In this document: piece after piece, positions 20,518 through 29,685 of the stretch
Layout: every line of letters begins with the position of its first letter
Position numbering within the stretch: position 1 is the stretch's first letter
Assembly: GCF_900110085.1 (NCBI RefSeq)
Contig: NZ_FOCK01000003.1
Coordinates: 186,001 to 250,000, forward strand
Length of the DNA: 64,000 nucleotides
Direction: 5' to 3'
Source of the DNA: Prevotella sp. ne3005
Lineage (GTDB): Bacteria > Bacteroidota > Bacteroidia > Bacteroidales > Bacteroidaceae
The notes under the pieces: generated by a model
Database searches by the model: none
Told to the model about the DNA's origin: nothing
The model's input: only the letters and a program-made list of their open reading frames with translations
Translations under genes and position numbers: made by a program

Positions 20518-20622
20518 AGATTAAAAAATCGAATAGGTTAAAATTGTTTTAGTTATATTAGTAGTTAGTAGTTTTTCCTTCCTCGGGGCGGCAGTAAGGC
20601 GTTACTGGTCCCGAGGTTTTTT
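20518..20622 (+). ncRNA. Putative small RNA between GH10-CE1 and GH95
   Basis: A -7 box TATCTTTG (20506-20513) is followed by about 65 nt and then a strong terminator hairpin before the separate GH95 promoter, so the unit should be transcribed alone. It has no open frame of note. The segment 20546-20582 (GTTTTAGTTAT..GTTAGTAG, then TTTTTCCTTCC) recurs at 26112-26145 in a second unit with the same layout. I cannot assign it to a known RNA family. Confidence 0.55.
20581..20622 (+). terminator. Terminator of the putative small RNA
   Basis: Outer stem CCTCGGG/CCCGAGG (20581-20587 / 20610-20616), inner stem CAGTAA/TTACTG (20592-20597 / 20602-20607), then a T-rich run. Confidence 0.8.
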
Positions 20623-20648
20623 ATTTTTGCTCTTTTTCAGATATTTAT

Positions 20649-20679
20649 TTTGCAATCTAGATATTATTTAGTAACTTTG
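20649..20679 (+). promoter_or_regulatory. Promoter of the GH95 gene
   Basis: TTTG (20649-20652), 19 bp, TAACTTTG (20672-20679): a full Bacteroidota -33/-7 promoter 24 bp before ATG. Confidence 0.8.
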
Positions 20680-20703
20680 CAGAGGAAATAAAATTGACTA
20701 TAA

Positions 20704-23160
20704 ATGAAAAAGTTAATCACCACAACACTCGTCTGCGCATGTTGCGCATTAATAGTAAACGCCCAGCAGCACAAGCTCTGGTACGACAAACCCGCCACAC
20801 AGTGGCTTGAAGCCCTGCCCATAGGCAACTCCCAGTTAGGTGCCATGGTATATGGGGGTATCGACACCGAGGAGATCCAGCTCAACGAAGAGACCTTCTG
20901 GAGCGGTTCACCTCATTCTAATAACAGTCCTGAGGCGAAAGAGCATCTCCAGGAGGTTCGACAACTGATCTTCCAAGGTAAGGAGAAAGAGGCCCACGAC
21001 CTGATTGAGAAATACTTCATCAAAGGGCCCCATGGTATGCGGTTCCTACCTGTGGGGAGTCTGAAATTGGGCTTTCAGGGTATGAGGGAGGTGAGCAACT
21101 ACAAACGCCAACTGGACCTGAGCACGGCACTGGCCATCACGAAGTATGAAGCCAATGGCGTGACTTATCAGCGCACGGCCTTTGCATCGCAGACCGACCA
21201 TGCCATCGTGGTACGCATCGTGGCCAGCCAGAAGGGAGCGCTAAGGTTTAACGTGAACTTCAACAGCCCGTTGGAGGCGAAGCGCTCGGTGCTGAATCAC
21301 CAGCTGGCTACTATTATTAATAATGTAGAACAGGAAGGTGTCCCTGCCGGCCTGCATGCCGAGTGCCGCATTGAGGTGACATCCGATGGTGACATTATTG
21401 ACGGCGACAGCCTCATCAATGTGATGAATGCCACGACGGCCACGCTGTATATCGCTATCGCCACGAACTTCGAGAACTATCAGAAGACCAACGGCAACCC
21501 CACACAAAAGAATATCCGTACACTGGCAGATATCAAGCGGACAAGTTATCTGAAGCTGTTGGAACGGCATCTTGAGAAATACAAACAACAGTACGACCGG
21601 GTAAGTCTCACCCTGCCGAAATCCGATAACTCCAGTCTTCCCACCGACCAGCGTTTAAAAGCCTTCGACGGAAAGGATATGGATATGGTGTCGCTCATGA
21701 TGCAGTATGGCCGTTATCTGCTCATCTCCTCGTCGCAACCCGGAGGACAGGCAGCCAATCTACAGGGTGTGTGGAACAATAAGATGGAGGCGCCATGGGA
21801 CTCGAAATACACCATCAACATCAATGCTGAGATGAACTACTGGCCTGCTTTGGTGGGTAACCTCGCTGAGACGCAGCAGCCGTTCTTCTCCATGATTCGC
21901 GACCTGAGTAAGACGGGTGCCGTCACTGCTCAGGAGATGTATGGCTGCAAAGGTTGGGTAGCCCACCACAATACAGACCTGTGGCGCATTGCCGGACCCA
22001 TCGACGGGACTAACTGGGGCATGTTCCCCACGGGCGGAGCATGGTTGACGACCCACCTCTGGCAACACTACCTCTACACAGGAGACAAGCAGTTCCTGGC
22101 AGACAACTATGAGGTGATGAAAGGCGCTGCCGACTTCCTGATTGACTATATGCAGGAATACCCGAAAGACGGAGAATTAAAGAATGCCGCAGGCTGGCTG
22201 ATGACGGTGCCAACGGTATCGCCTGAGCATGGTCCAGAAGGTAAGGGCACCTGCGTGACAGCAGGTTCGACGATGGACAACCAGATTGTATTCGACGTGC
22301 TGAGCCAGGTCATTGCTGCATCCAAGGTCTTAGGCAAGGACGAGTCTTCCATCTCCAAATATCAATCAGCGATACAAAAGCTGGCACCCATGCAGATTGG
22401 CCGTTACGGCCAGTTACAGGAATGGCTCATCGATGCCGACGATCCGAAAGACGAGCACCGTCATATCTCCCATCTCTACGGTCTCTACCCCTCGAACCAG
22501 ATATCGCCCTATAGCCATCCCGAACTGTTTACGGCAGCTGCCAACACCCTGAAACAGCGCGGTGATATGGCCACTGGCTGGAGTCTCGGCTGGAAGATTA
22601 ACTTCTGGGCCCGCATGCTCGACGGCAATCATGCCTTCCAGATTTTCAAGAATCTGCTGAACCCGATACCCGCCACTACGGAATGGGGACCTCGGGGCGG
22701 TACCTATCCCAACCTGTTCGATGCGCACCCGCCCTTCCAGATCGACGGTAACTTTGGCTGTTCGGCTGGTGTCTGCGAGATGCTTGTGCAGAGTCACGAC
22801 GGAGCCCTACACCTCCTGCCTGCCCTGCCCGATGACTGGCAAGAGGGAGAAGTAAAGGGTTTACAAGCCCGCGGTGCTTTCACGGTAGATATGACGTGGA
22901 AGGAGGGTGAGCTGCAAGAAGTAACCATCCGATCGAAGATTGGCGGTACGTTGCGCCTGCGTTCATATGTGCCCCTGTCGGGCGATGGTCTTAAAGAGGC
23001 GAAGGGCAACTGCCCCAACCCGCTGTTAGCACCTGCCCAGATTAAAGAGCCATTGAAGTCGAAGGAATTGAAAAACTTCCAACTCCTGCCCCAGAAAAAA
23101 GTCTATGAATATGACATCGAGACAGTGCCAGGACAGACATATAGCCTGAAAAAACAGTAG
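20704..23160 (+). CDS. GH95 glycoside hydrolase (alpha-L-fucosidase or alpha-L-galactosidase)
   Basis: 818 aa with a signal peptide ending IVNAQ. Full-length GH95: an N-terminal beta domain ([18 protein letters not shown]), an (alpha/alpha)6 barrel with [25 protein letters not shown] (family catalytic Glu region) and the Asp of DGNFG, then a C-terminal beta domain. GH95 includes alpha-1,2-L-fucosidases and, in Bacteroides xylan loci, alpha-L-galactosidases acting on xylan side chains. The neighbours here are a xylanase/esterase and a GH3, so the latter activity is plausible. Its own promoter lies upstream and a terminator follows. Confidence 0.9.
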   Translation: MKKLITTTLVCACCALIVNAQQHKLWYDKPATQWLEALPIGNSQLGAMVYGGIDTEEIQLNEETFWSGSPHSNNSPEAKEHLQEVRQLIFQGKEKEAHDLIEKYFIKGPHGMRFLPVGSLKLGFQGMREVSNYKRQLDLSTALAITKYEANGVTYQRTAFASQTDHAIVVRIVASQKGALRFNVNFNSPLEAKRSVLNHQLATIINNVEQEGVPAGLHAECRIEVTSDGDIIDGDSLINVMNATTATLYIAIATNFENYQKTNGNPTQKNIRTLADIKRTSYLKLLERHLEKYKQQYDRVSLTLPKSDNSSLPTDQRLKAFDGKDMDMVSLMMQYGRYLLISSSQPGGQAANLQGVWNNKMEAPWDSKYTININAEMNYWPALVGNLAETQQPFFSMIRDLSKTGAVTAQEMYGCKGWVAHHNTDLWRIAGPIDGTNWGMFPTGGAWLTTHLWQHYLYTGDKQFLADNYEVMKGAADFLIDYMQEYPKDGELKNAAGWLMTVPTVSPEHGPEGKGTCVTAGSTMDNQIVFDVLSQVIAASKVLGKDESSISKYQSAIQKLAPMQIGRYGQLQEWLIDADDPKDEHRHISHLYGLYPSNQISPYSHPELFTAAANTLKQRGDMATGWSLGWKINFWARMLDGNHAFQIFKNLLNPIPATTEWGPRGGTYPNLFDAHPPFQIDGNFGCSAGVCEMLVQSHDGALHLLPALPDDWQEGEVKGLQARGAFTVDMTWKEGELQEVTIRSKIGGTLRLRSYVPLSGDGLKEAKGNCPNPLLAPAQIKEPLKSKELKNFQLLPQKKVYEYDIETVPGQTYSLKKQ

Positions 23161-23194
23161 TTTTCTACACGATGTTACATCAGATAAAGTTTGT

Positions 23195-23229
23195 GAGACA
23201 TGAGCGAATGCCCATGTCTCATTTTTTTA
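23195..23229 (+). terminator. Terminator after GH95
   Basis: GAGACATG/CATGTCTC stem (23195-23202 / 23213-23220) with an inner GC/GC pair, followed by seven T. Confidence 0.85.
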
Positions 23230-23230
23230 T

Positions 23231-23238
23231 TAACTTTG
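23231..23238 (+). promoter_or_regulatory. -7 box of the GH3 gene
   Basis: TAACTTTG directly after the GH95 terminator and 28 bp before ATG 23267; no clear -33 box. Confidence 0.55.
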
Positions 23239-23266
23239 CACCCAGAACCCAATACAGAAAATATTT

Positions 23267-25876
23267 ATGCAAGTACAACTATTCAGAGCAAGACATTATC
23301 TAACTTTATTATCAACCGTATTTATGTTCTGTGCCGGCCTTTCAGTGTCGGCACAGACTTTTCCGTACCAGAACCCCGACTTGAGTGCCAAGGAGCGCGC
23401 CAAGGATCTCTGTAGCCGACTGACGCTGGAAGAGAAAGCCATGCTGATGCTCGATGAGAGTCCAGCCATACCGCGACTGGGTATCAAGAAGTTCTTCTGG
23501 TGGAGTGAGGCCCTGCACGGAGCTGCAAACATGGGCAATGTGACCAACTTCCCCGAACCTGTGGGTATGGCGGCATCGTTCAACCCCGATCTGCTCTTTA
23601 AGGTCTTCGACGTGGCCAGCACGGAGTTCCGTGCCCAGTACAACCACCGCATGTACGACCTGAAGGGAGAAGACATGAAGATGCGCAGCCTCAGCGTGTG
23701 GACGCCGAATGTAAACATCTTCCGTGACCCCCGTTGGGGACGTGGACAGGAGACCTACGGTGAGGATCCCTACCTGACGAGCGTGATGGGTGTCCAGGTG
23801 GTAAAGGGCCTGCAGGGACCTGAGGAGTCGAAATACCGTAAGCTCTGGGCCTGTGCCAAGCACTATGCCGTACACAGCGGTCCGGAATACACACGCCACA
23901 CGGCCAATCTTAATAATGTACCCGTGCGCGACTTCTGGGAGACCTACATGCCTGCCTTCAAGACTCTGGTGCAGGATGCCAAGGTGAGAGAGGTGATGTG
24001 TGCCTACCAGCGTCTGGACGACGATCCCTGCTGCGGTTCTACCCGTCTGCTCCAGCAGATCCTGCGCGACGAGTGGGGATTCCAGTACCTCGTGGTGAGC
24101 GACTGTGGTGCCGTGAGCGACTTCTATGAGAACCATAAGTCATCATCGGATGCTGTGCATGGTACGGCAAAAGCCGTTTGGGCAGGTACCGACGTAGAGT
24201 GTGGCTTCAGCTATCCCTATAAGACCATCCCCGAGGCCGTCAGGAGAGGTCTGCTTACGGAGGCAGAGGTCGATAAGCATGTCATCCGTCTGTTGGAAGG
24301 TCGTTTCGACCTGGGTGAGATGGACGATCCCTCACTTGTGGAGTGGTCGAAGATTCCCTACTCTGCCATGTCAACGAAGGCCTCCGCACAGATTGCCCTG
24401 GATATGGCCCGCCAGACCATCGTACTCTTACAGAACAAAGGTAATATCCTGCCCTTGAAGAAGAATGCGGAGAAGATTGCCGTGATTGGTCCGAATGCCA
24501 ACAACGAGCCGATGATGTGGGGTAACTATAACGGTACACCCAACCACACAGTGACCATCCTCGACGGTATCAAGGCCAAACAGAAGAAGCTGGTCTATCT
24601 GCCAGGTTGCGACCTCACCAACGATCGTGTGATGGAGTGCCATCTGGCCACAGAATGTACGACGCCCGACGGTAAGAAAGGATTGAAGGGAACGTTCTGG
24701 AACAACACGAAGATGGAAGGCAAGCCCTTCACCACCGAGAACTATACGAAGCCCGTCAACGTGACCACAGCCGGTATGCACGTTTTTGCGCCCAACCTGC
24801 CCATCGAGGATTTCTCGGCTAAGTATGAGACGACTTTCGCTCCGAAGGAAGCTGGAGAATATGTCGTGAACGTGGAGAGCACGGGTCATTTCGAAGTATA
24901 CATCAATGGTGAGCGGAAAATCTTCCAGCACACATGGCGCGCCACACCCACCCGTACAGTACTGAAGGCTGAAAAGGGACAGCAGTTCAAGATTGAGGTG
25001 CGCTTCCAGACTGTGAAGACCTGGGGTGCCTCGATGAAGATCGACGTAGCCCGTGAACTGCCTATCGACTATCAGGAGACCATCGCCCAGCTGAAGGGCA
25101 TCGACAAGGTGATCTTCTGTGGTGGTATCGCCCCAAGCCTAGAGGGCGAGGAGATGCCTGTAAACATCGAAGGCTTCAAAGGCGGCGACCGCACCAGCAT
25201 CGAACTGCCAAAGGTGCAGCGTGAGTTCCTGAAGGCTCTGAAGGCAGCAGGCAAGCAGGTCATCTACGTGAACTGTTCCGGCTCTGCCATCGCCCTTCAG
25301 CCCGAGACAGAGAGCTGCGACGCCATCCTGCAGGCCTGGTATCCTGGTCAGGAGGGTGGAACAGCCGTGGCTGATGTGCTCTTTGGCGACTACAACCCCG
25401 GTGGAAAACTGTCGGTAACCTTCTATAAGGACGATAGCCAGCTGCCCGACTACGAGGACTACTCGATGAAGGGTCGTACCTACCGTTACTTCAACGATGC
25501 CTTGTTCCCCTTCGGCTATGGTCTGAGCTACACCACCTATGAGATTGGTGAGGCAGCCATCGAGGGACAGGGTGGAAACTTTACGCTGAACATCCCCGTC
25601 ACAAATAAGGGACAGAAGAATGGCACAGAGATCGTACAGGTGTACATCCGCGACTTGTCTGACAAGGAAGGACCGCTGAAGTCATTGCGCGCCTTCCAGC
25701 GCGTTGACGTGAAGGCTGGCCAGAGTGCAACAGCCAAACTGACACTCACCCCGAAGAGCTTCGAGTTCTGGGATGCTGCCACCAACACCATGCGCACCAA
25801 GCCCGGACAATACGAGATTCTCTACGGCTCGAGTTCTCAGGACAAAGACCTGAAGAAACTCACCGTCAACTTATAA
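23267..25876 (+). CDS. GH3 beta-xylosidase/beta-glucosidase with PA14 insertion
   Basis: 869 aa with a signal peptide ending VSAQ. GH3 N-terminal barrel with nucleophile Asp279 (VVSDCGAVSDF) and the PRWGRGQETYGEDP block. The alpha/beta sandwich domain is interrupted by a PA14-like carbohydrate-binding insert at about 465-600, and a fibronectin-III-like domain ends the protein. The layout resembles the Prevotella Xyl3A group of beta-D-xylosidases. It would convert xylooligosaccharides from the GH10 enzyme to xylose in the periplasm. Glucosidase specificity cannot be excluded from motifs alone. Confidence 0.92.
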   Translation: MQVQLFRARHYLTLLSTVFMFCAGLSVSAQTFPYQNPDLSAKERAKDLCSRLTLEEKAMLMLDESPAIPRLGIKKFFWWSEALHGAANMGNVTNFPEPVGMAASFNPDLLFKVFDVASTEFRAQYNHRMYDLKGEDMKMRSLSVWTPNVNIFRDPRWGRGQETYGEDPYLTSVMGVQVVKGLQGPEESKYRKLWACAKHYAVHSGPEYTRHTANLNNVPVRDFWETYMPAFKTLVQDAKVREVMCAYQRLDDDPCCGSTRLLQQILRDEWGFQYLVVSDCGAVSDFYENHKSSSDAVHGTAKAVWAGTDVECGFSYPYKTIPEAVRRGLLTEAEVDKHVIRLLEGRFDLGEMDDPSLVEWSKIPYSAMSTKASAQIALDMARQTIVLLQNKGNILPLKKNAEKIAVIGPNANNEPMMWGNYNGTPNHTVTILDGIKAKQKKLVYLPGCDLTNDRVMECHLATECTTPDGKKGLKGTFWNNTKMEGKPFTTENYTKPVNVTTAGMHVFAPNLPIEDFSAKYETTFAPKEAGEYVVNVESTGHFEVYINGERKIFQHTWRATPTRTVLKAEKGQQFKIEVRFQTVKTWGASMKIDVARELPIDYQETIAQLKGIDKVIFCGGIAPSLEGEEMPVNIEGFKGGDRTSIELPKVQREFLKALKAAGKQVIYVNCSGSAIALQPETESCDAILQAWYPGQEGGTAVADVLFGDYNPGGKLSVTFYKDDSQLPDYEDYSMKGRTYRYFNDALFPFGYGLSYTTYEIGEAAIEGQGGNFTLNIPVTNKGQKNGTEIVQVYIRDLSDKEGPLKSLRAFQRVDVKAGQSATAKLTLTPKSFEFWDAATNTMRTKPGQYEILYGSSSQDKDLKKLTVNL

Positions 25877-25899
25877 GACATCCCTCTCTCCTCCTCTTC

Positions 25900-25935
25900 A
25901 AGGACGCAGCCACCCCGCTGCGTCCTTGTTTTTTC
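25900..25935 (+). terminator. Terminator after GH3
   Basis: Perfect 11-bp stem AAGGACGCAGC/GCTGCGTCCTT (25900-25910 / 25917-25927) followed by GTTTTTT. Confidence 0.9.
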
Positions 25936-26086
25936 CGTTTGGTTGAGAGGGCGTTTTATAGCCCTTCCGACAAAATACTCCACCATTCCGCCCCTTTGTC
26001 GCAAATCACTCACCCTGTCGCAACAAACGAACCAAGAAAACACCAAAATATTTGTATTCTGCCCAAAATACCCGTACCTTTGCATC

Positions 26087-26215
26087 AGATAATTTTTTCA
26101 TATTGCTTTTGGTTTTAGTTATTAAGTTAGTAGTTTTTCTTTTCCATTTTGATTAATTAGAGTTAGTGTTTGAACGAGAACGAGGCCTGCAGGGATGCAA
26201 GCCTCGTTCTTTGAA
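26087..26215 (+). ncRNA. Putative small RNA, second unit related to 20518-20622
   Basis: A full promoter (TTTG 26051-26054, 20 bp, TACCTTTG 26075-26082) is followed by a non-coding stretch containing GTTTTAGTTATTAAGTTAG and TAGTTTTTCTTTTCC (26112-26145), shared with the first unit. A hairpin GAACGAGGC/GCCTCGTTC (26178-26186 / 26201-26209) with inner TGCA/TGCA pairing follows. The T-run after it is weak. Like the first unit it sits right after a xylan-degradation gene. Confidence 0.5.
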
Positions 26216-26235
26216 TTTGTAAGAGATAAAAAATG

Positions 26236-26611
26236 GCTTAAGCCGTCACCATGGTAGTTAAGTGGTTGGGTATTAGGCGTTTAAGTGGTGACGGCTTGGC
26301 TTTTGAGCCGTCACCCAGCCGTCACCGAAGAAATCGGGCTGTTTACTGGCAGTTAAGATAAGGGAAACAACTTGTTTCCCCTATGTAAACAGGTTGTTCC
26401 CATAGGGGGAATAGATTAGTTCCCACGGTGGGAACAAATTGTTCCCACCGTGGGAACTAAGGGAAAGGACTATCTAAAGGAAGCATAGAGATAGTAGTTT
26501 TAGATGGATAACCGGTTTGAGGTGACGGCAGGGTGACGGCTCAAAAGGCAAGCCGTCACCACTTAATATATTGATAGTCAGAAGGAAAAGTGGCGAGGTG
26601 ACGGCTTAAGC
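26236..26611. repeat. 376-bp dyad-symmetric array of GGTGACGGC repeats (origin- or MITE-like)
   Basis: Eight copies of the 9-mer GGTGACGGC lie at 26242(-), 26287(+), 26307(-), 26318(-), 26521(+), 26532(+), 26552(-) and 26597(+). The spacings 45, 20, 11 on the left are mirrored exactly as 11, 20, 45 on the right. The arms 26281-26326 and 26521-26566 are 46-bp inverted repeats with two mismatches, and the outer ends share GCTTAAGCCGTCACC. Each arm also folds into its own hairpin. Between the arms are more palindromes. No coding frame fits. It lies directly upstream of the VirE-type gene; the gap 25877-26745 is otherwise the small RNA unit and promoters. Confidence 0.9.
26416..26460. repeat. 45-bp palindrome inside the repeat array
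   Basis: TTAGTTCCCACGGTGGGAAC and its inverse flank a short AAATT centre. Each half is itself a 15-bp palindrome (TTCCCACGGTGGGAA / TTCCCACCGTGGGAA). Adjacent stems GGGAAACAA/TTGTTTCCC (about 26362-26380) and CCCCTATG/CATAGGGG add to a structured core. Confidence 0.9.
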
Positions 26612-26687
26612 AATTTTTAGCAATTCTTCGCGGCGGAGAATTGCTTGCACATTTTTTGCACATTTTTCAATATTTGTGCAGGATTTA

Positions 26688-26719
26688 TTTGGTTTTTCGA
26701 TTAAAATTTTGTATCTTTG
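26688..26719 (+). promoter_or_regulatory. Promoter of the VirE-type gene
   Basis: TTTG (26688-26691), 20 bp, TATCTTTG (26712-26719), 26 bp before ATG 26746. A hairpin AGCAATTCT/AGAATTGCT (26619-26645) lies between the repeat array and this promoter. Confidence 0.8.
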
Positions 26720-26745
26720 CACCATATTTGCAAACCACTAAGATT

Positions 26746-28893
26746 ATGAAAGCAAGAACAACACTTATCAAGAATTATCGGAACAAGGAAACCCTGCGGC
26801 TCGTGGAGTTGCAGGAAGTGGCAGATTTTATCCGTAACGGAGCGTTTAAGGAGCAGGTGAGCGAATTCCGCAGCGTCTTCCCACTGATGACATTTGCTGA
26901 TCGCAACGATGAGGGAACACTCACTGGTTACGTGAACTGGCCCAAGAACCTGCCCCGCATCTGCTTTGCACTGGAGCAGGAGCATCGCAATGGCGAGCGC
27001 ATCACCAGAGGATACACAGGACTGGTGTTGCTGGAGGTGAACAACCTGGCGAGTCACGATGAGGCTGATGCCGTGAGGAAAGGGGCTGCCGAGATGCCTC
27101 AGACGCTGATGGCGTTTGTGGGGGCTGACGGGCAGTCGGTGAAGATCGTGTGTCAGGGGGAGTTGTTTCCTGGCGGGAGCAGGCTCCCGGAGAGCGATGC
27201 GGAAATAGCCCTCTTCCATGAGAATCTGTACGAGCGGGCGAGACTGATCTATAATGGTCAGCTGGGGGTGACTGTCGAAAAGCTCGAACCCACCACTCAG
27301 CGCATCTGTTACATGAGCTCCGACCCGGGACTGGTGTACAACCCGATGGCGACGCCCATCTATGCGAAGGCGGAGAAGGCGACGGAATCGATCACCCACC
27401 AGCGTTCGGCTCTGGAGCAGACGGAGAGCTACGAGCGCTACAAGAGCATGCACACCGTTTACGAGTTCAGCCTCTCGAAGGCGTATGACGATACGGAGGG
27501 CATCGCAGACAAGGACGAGCGCCGCCATGCTATCCTCTCCCGCCTGGCACAGTATTGCATGGAGACGGGGTTGGCGATGGCTCCAGCCATGCGTCAGACG
27601 CTGATGAAGTCGATGTTCTGGGACGAGGAGGATCTGGTGAAGAAGGTGTTTGAGAATGCCTATCGCGAGGAGCTGGTGGAGAGACACATGGAGAAGAAGG
27701 GCATCCAGCGCACGAAGACCATTCCGCCAGAGACGCTGCTGACGATGAAGATCAACATCTTCCTGAACAGCAACTACGAACTGCGCAAGAACGTGATGCG
27801 GGGTGTGGCGGAGTATCGCACAAGGACGGGTATCGGCTTCTCGTTTCAGGACCTGACAGAGGAGGCACGCAACTCCATCACCATGAGGGCCCTGGAACAG
27901 GGCATCCGTTGTTGGGATAAGGACATCCGACGCTACGTGAACTCTGACGACATCGAGCGTTACGACCCTGTGAACGACTACTTGGACCACCTGCCCCGAT
28001 GGGACGGGAAGGATCGGGTGACGCCCTTGGCAGAAAGGGTTCCTACGGAGTGGAAGGAGTGGACACACCTCTTTCATATATGGATGCGCTCGATGGTGGC
28101 GATGTGGTTGGGAAAGGGTCAGCTGACGGGCAACGCGCTCGTACCTCTTCTTATAGGACGTCAGGGCTGTGGCAAGTCTTCGTTCTGCCGCATCCTGTTG
28201 CCTCGTGAGTTGCAGGATTACTACAACGACCGCATCAACTTCAAGAACGAGAACGACCTGAACCTGGGGTTGAGCTCGTTTGGATTGATCAACCTCGATG
28301 AGTTCGACCGTGTGACCCAGCGCCAGCAGATCGTGCTGAAGTATCTGGTGTCGACGGCAGATCTGAAGTATCGTCCGCCCTACGGCAAGGCCTACACCAC
28401 GAATCGTCGTTATGCCTCGTTCATCGGAACCACCAACGAGCAGACGCCCCTAACCGATCCTTCTGGTTCGCGCAGGTTCCTCTGTGTGTTCATCGATGGC
28501 GACATCGACTTCGAGACGCCCGTCCAGCACGATCAGCTGTTTGCCCAGCTGATGGATGAGATCCGTCAGGGCGAGCGCTACTGGCTTTCGAAGGAAGAGG
28601 AGCGAGCACTGATGGAGCACAACCTGCAGTATCAGCGACTGAACGGACTCGGCGAGATGCTGATGGCTGTGGTGCAGAAACCACGCGTGGCAGCCTCGGA
28701 CGTTCAGAGCGAGGAAGGCCAGTGGATGAGTCTGAAGGACCTCTCCGCCCTGCTGAAGAGCAAGTTCAAGGGGTATAAGGAGGATACGGGTTCTTTCCAG
28801 AAGATAGGCAGTTATCTGAACCGCCCGGAATACAAGTTCCAGAGCCACCATACCAAAGCAGGTACGATGTATTGGGTGAAGGTAAGGGTATAA
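26746..28893 (+). CDS. VirE-type primase/helicase-like protein (BT4734_N + VirE P-loop domain)
   Basis: About 715 aa. The N-terminal part resembles the BT4734/VirE N-terminal domain, a primase-like fold. The C-terminal part is a VirE/D5-like P-loop NTPase with Walker A GRQGCGKS (471-478), a LINLDEFDR Walker B block and an Arg-rich GSRRF motif. In the N-domain, the hydrophobic D-x-D strand expected of an active primase reads LLEVNN (E97-V98-N99), so priming may be lost. Start 26746 follows a full promoter; the longer frame to 26641 runs through the promoter. It is a single gene with no phage or integrase genes nearby, next to the symmetric repeat array. Family placement is from motif memory. 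Confidence 0.8.
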   Translation: MKARTTLIKNYRNKETLRLVELQEVADFIRNGAFKEQVSEFRSVFPLMTFADRNDEGTLTGYVNWPKNLPRICFALEQEHRNGERITRGYTGLVLLEVNNLASHDEADAVRKGAAEMPQTLMAFVGADGQSVKIVCQGELFPGGSRLPESDAEIALFHENLYERARLIYNGQLGVTVEKLEPTTQRICYMSSDPGLVYNPMATPIYAKAEKATESITHQRSALEQTESYERYKSMHTVYEFSLSKAYDDTEGIADKDERRHAILSRLAQYCMETGLAMAPAMRQTLMKSMFWDEEDLVKKVFENAYREELVERHMEKKGIQRTKTIPPETLLTMKINIFLNSNYELRKNVMRGVAEYRTRTGIGFSFQDLTEEARNSITMRALEQGIRCWDKDIRRYVNSDDIERYDPVNDYLDHLPRWDGKDRVTPLAERVPTEWKEWTHLFHIWMRSMVAMWLGKGQLTGNALVPLLIGRQGCGKSSFCRILLPRELQDYYNDRINFKNENDLNLGLSSFGLINLDEFDRVTQRQQIVLKYLVSTADLKYRPPYGKAYTTNRRYASFIGTTNEQTPLTDPSGSRRFLCVFIDGDIDFETPVQHDQLFAQLMDEIRQGERYWLSKEEERALMEHNLQYQRLNGLGEMLMAVVQKPRVAASDVQSEEGQWMSLKDLSALLKSKFKGYKEDTGSFQKIGSYLNRPEYKFQSHHTKAGTMYWVKVRV

Positions 28894-28905
28894 TCTCAAA
28901 TACCC

Positions 28906-29685
28906 TTACCGCCCATTCTTCTCAGTCATGTATTTCCAGTAACGGCGGGGCATGTCTTTCAGCTGCTTGCGGGGGTTCATGCGCTCCTTGATGCAGATGG
29001 CCTTGAAGTAGGTGCGCCAGAGGTCCTGGAAGAGTTGGTCGTCATGGCTGAGCACCTCTGCATTGAGTTTGCCGTTGTTGAGGTTAAAGGGTACGGCAGC
29101 CTCGTCTTCAAACGTCACGCGGATGGGAGCGGCCTTGCCGTCATAATAAAAGCCATAGTGGCGCTTGGCGTCGTAGATAAGCCAAGGCTGGTCGTTGAAA
29201 CGGTCGCTGAAATGGTCGGTGATCAGGGGCAGCACATTATGATCGGGGGAGACCACAGCGAGGTAGGTGCCGTCCTTCGCCTTCTGAAAGCGGATAAACT
29301 GTTTCATGCGCAACTGCTCATGCAGCACACTATGGGCGATGTCGATTACCGACAGTACGTCGTCGTCAGCGAAGTTATGGGAGATATCACCCTGGCGGAA
29401 CACCTTATAGATATACAGGAACAGAGGCGTAGGCAGTTCCGGGAGTTCAGACAGCCAACTGACGGAGATCAGCTTCATCGCCTCACGGGGCAGATGCTTT
29501 TCCAATCCCGTCCACACCCTCCGGGCCTTTTCTTCATCGGTGGTCACATGATAGAGATGCTCGCAGAACAGGGGCAGGGCATCGCCAGACTTGAGCAACT
29601 GTTCTGGTTGTTCGTGCAGGGCATAGGCATCGAATACTGCCGTCAGAAGCCCATCCATCGTACCATCGAATGTATAGACTGTCAT
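28906..29685 (-). CDS. Putative DNA repair-associated protein (DUF4130/TIGR03915-like)
   Basis: 259 aa, no signal peptide. Motifs include YTFDGTMDGLLTAVFDAY at the N-terminus and LYDAKRHYGFYYDG further on, typical of the family always found beside the radical SAM protein encoded immediately upstream. It overlaps that gene by 4 bp (29682-29685), so the two are translationally coupled. The family is predicted to act in DNA modification or repair, with no defined reaction. It converges with the VirE-type gene, with 12 bp between the two stops. Confidence 0.85.
   Translation of the reverse strand: MTVYTFDGTMDGLLTAVFDAYALHEQPEQLLKSGDALPLFCEHLYHVTTDEEKARRVWTGLEKHLPREAMKLISVSWLSELPELPTPLFLYIYKVFRQGDISHNFADDDVLSVIDIAHSVLHEQLRMKQFIRFQKAKDGTYLAVVSPDHNVLPLITDHFSDRFNDQPWLIYDAKRHYGFYYDGKAAPIRVTFEDEAAVPFNLNNGKLNAEVLSHDDQLFQDLWRTYFKAICIKERMNPRKQLKDMPRRYWKYMTEKNGR

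Noticed and set aside
20581..20622. Riboswitch upstream of GH95
   Set aside because: A complete separate promoter lies between the hairpin and GH95, so the structure is not in the GH95 leader.
26236..26611. CRISPR array
   Set aside because: Repeats are 9-mers in both orientations with mirrored, unequal spacing, and no cas genes are nearby.
26701..28077. 458-codon minus-strand frame opposite the VirE-type gene
   Set aside because: Shadow frame; the plus strand has a promoter and known domains.
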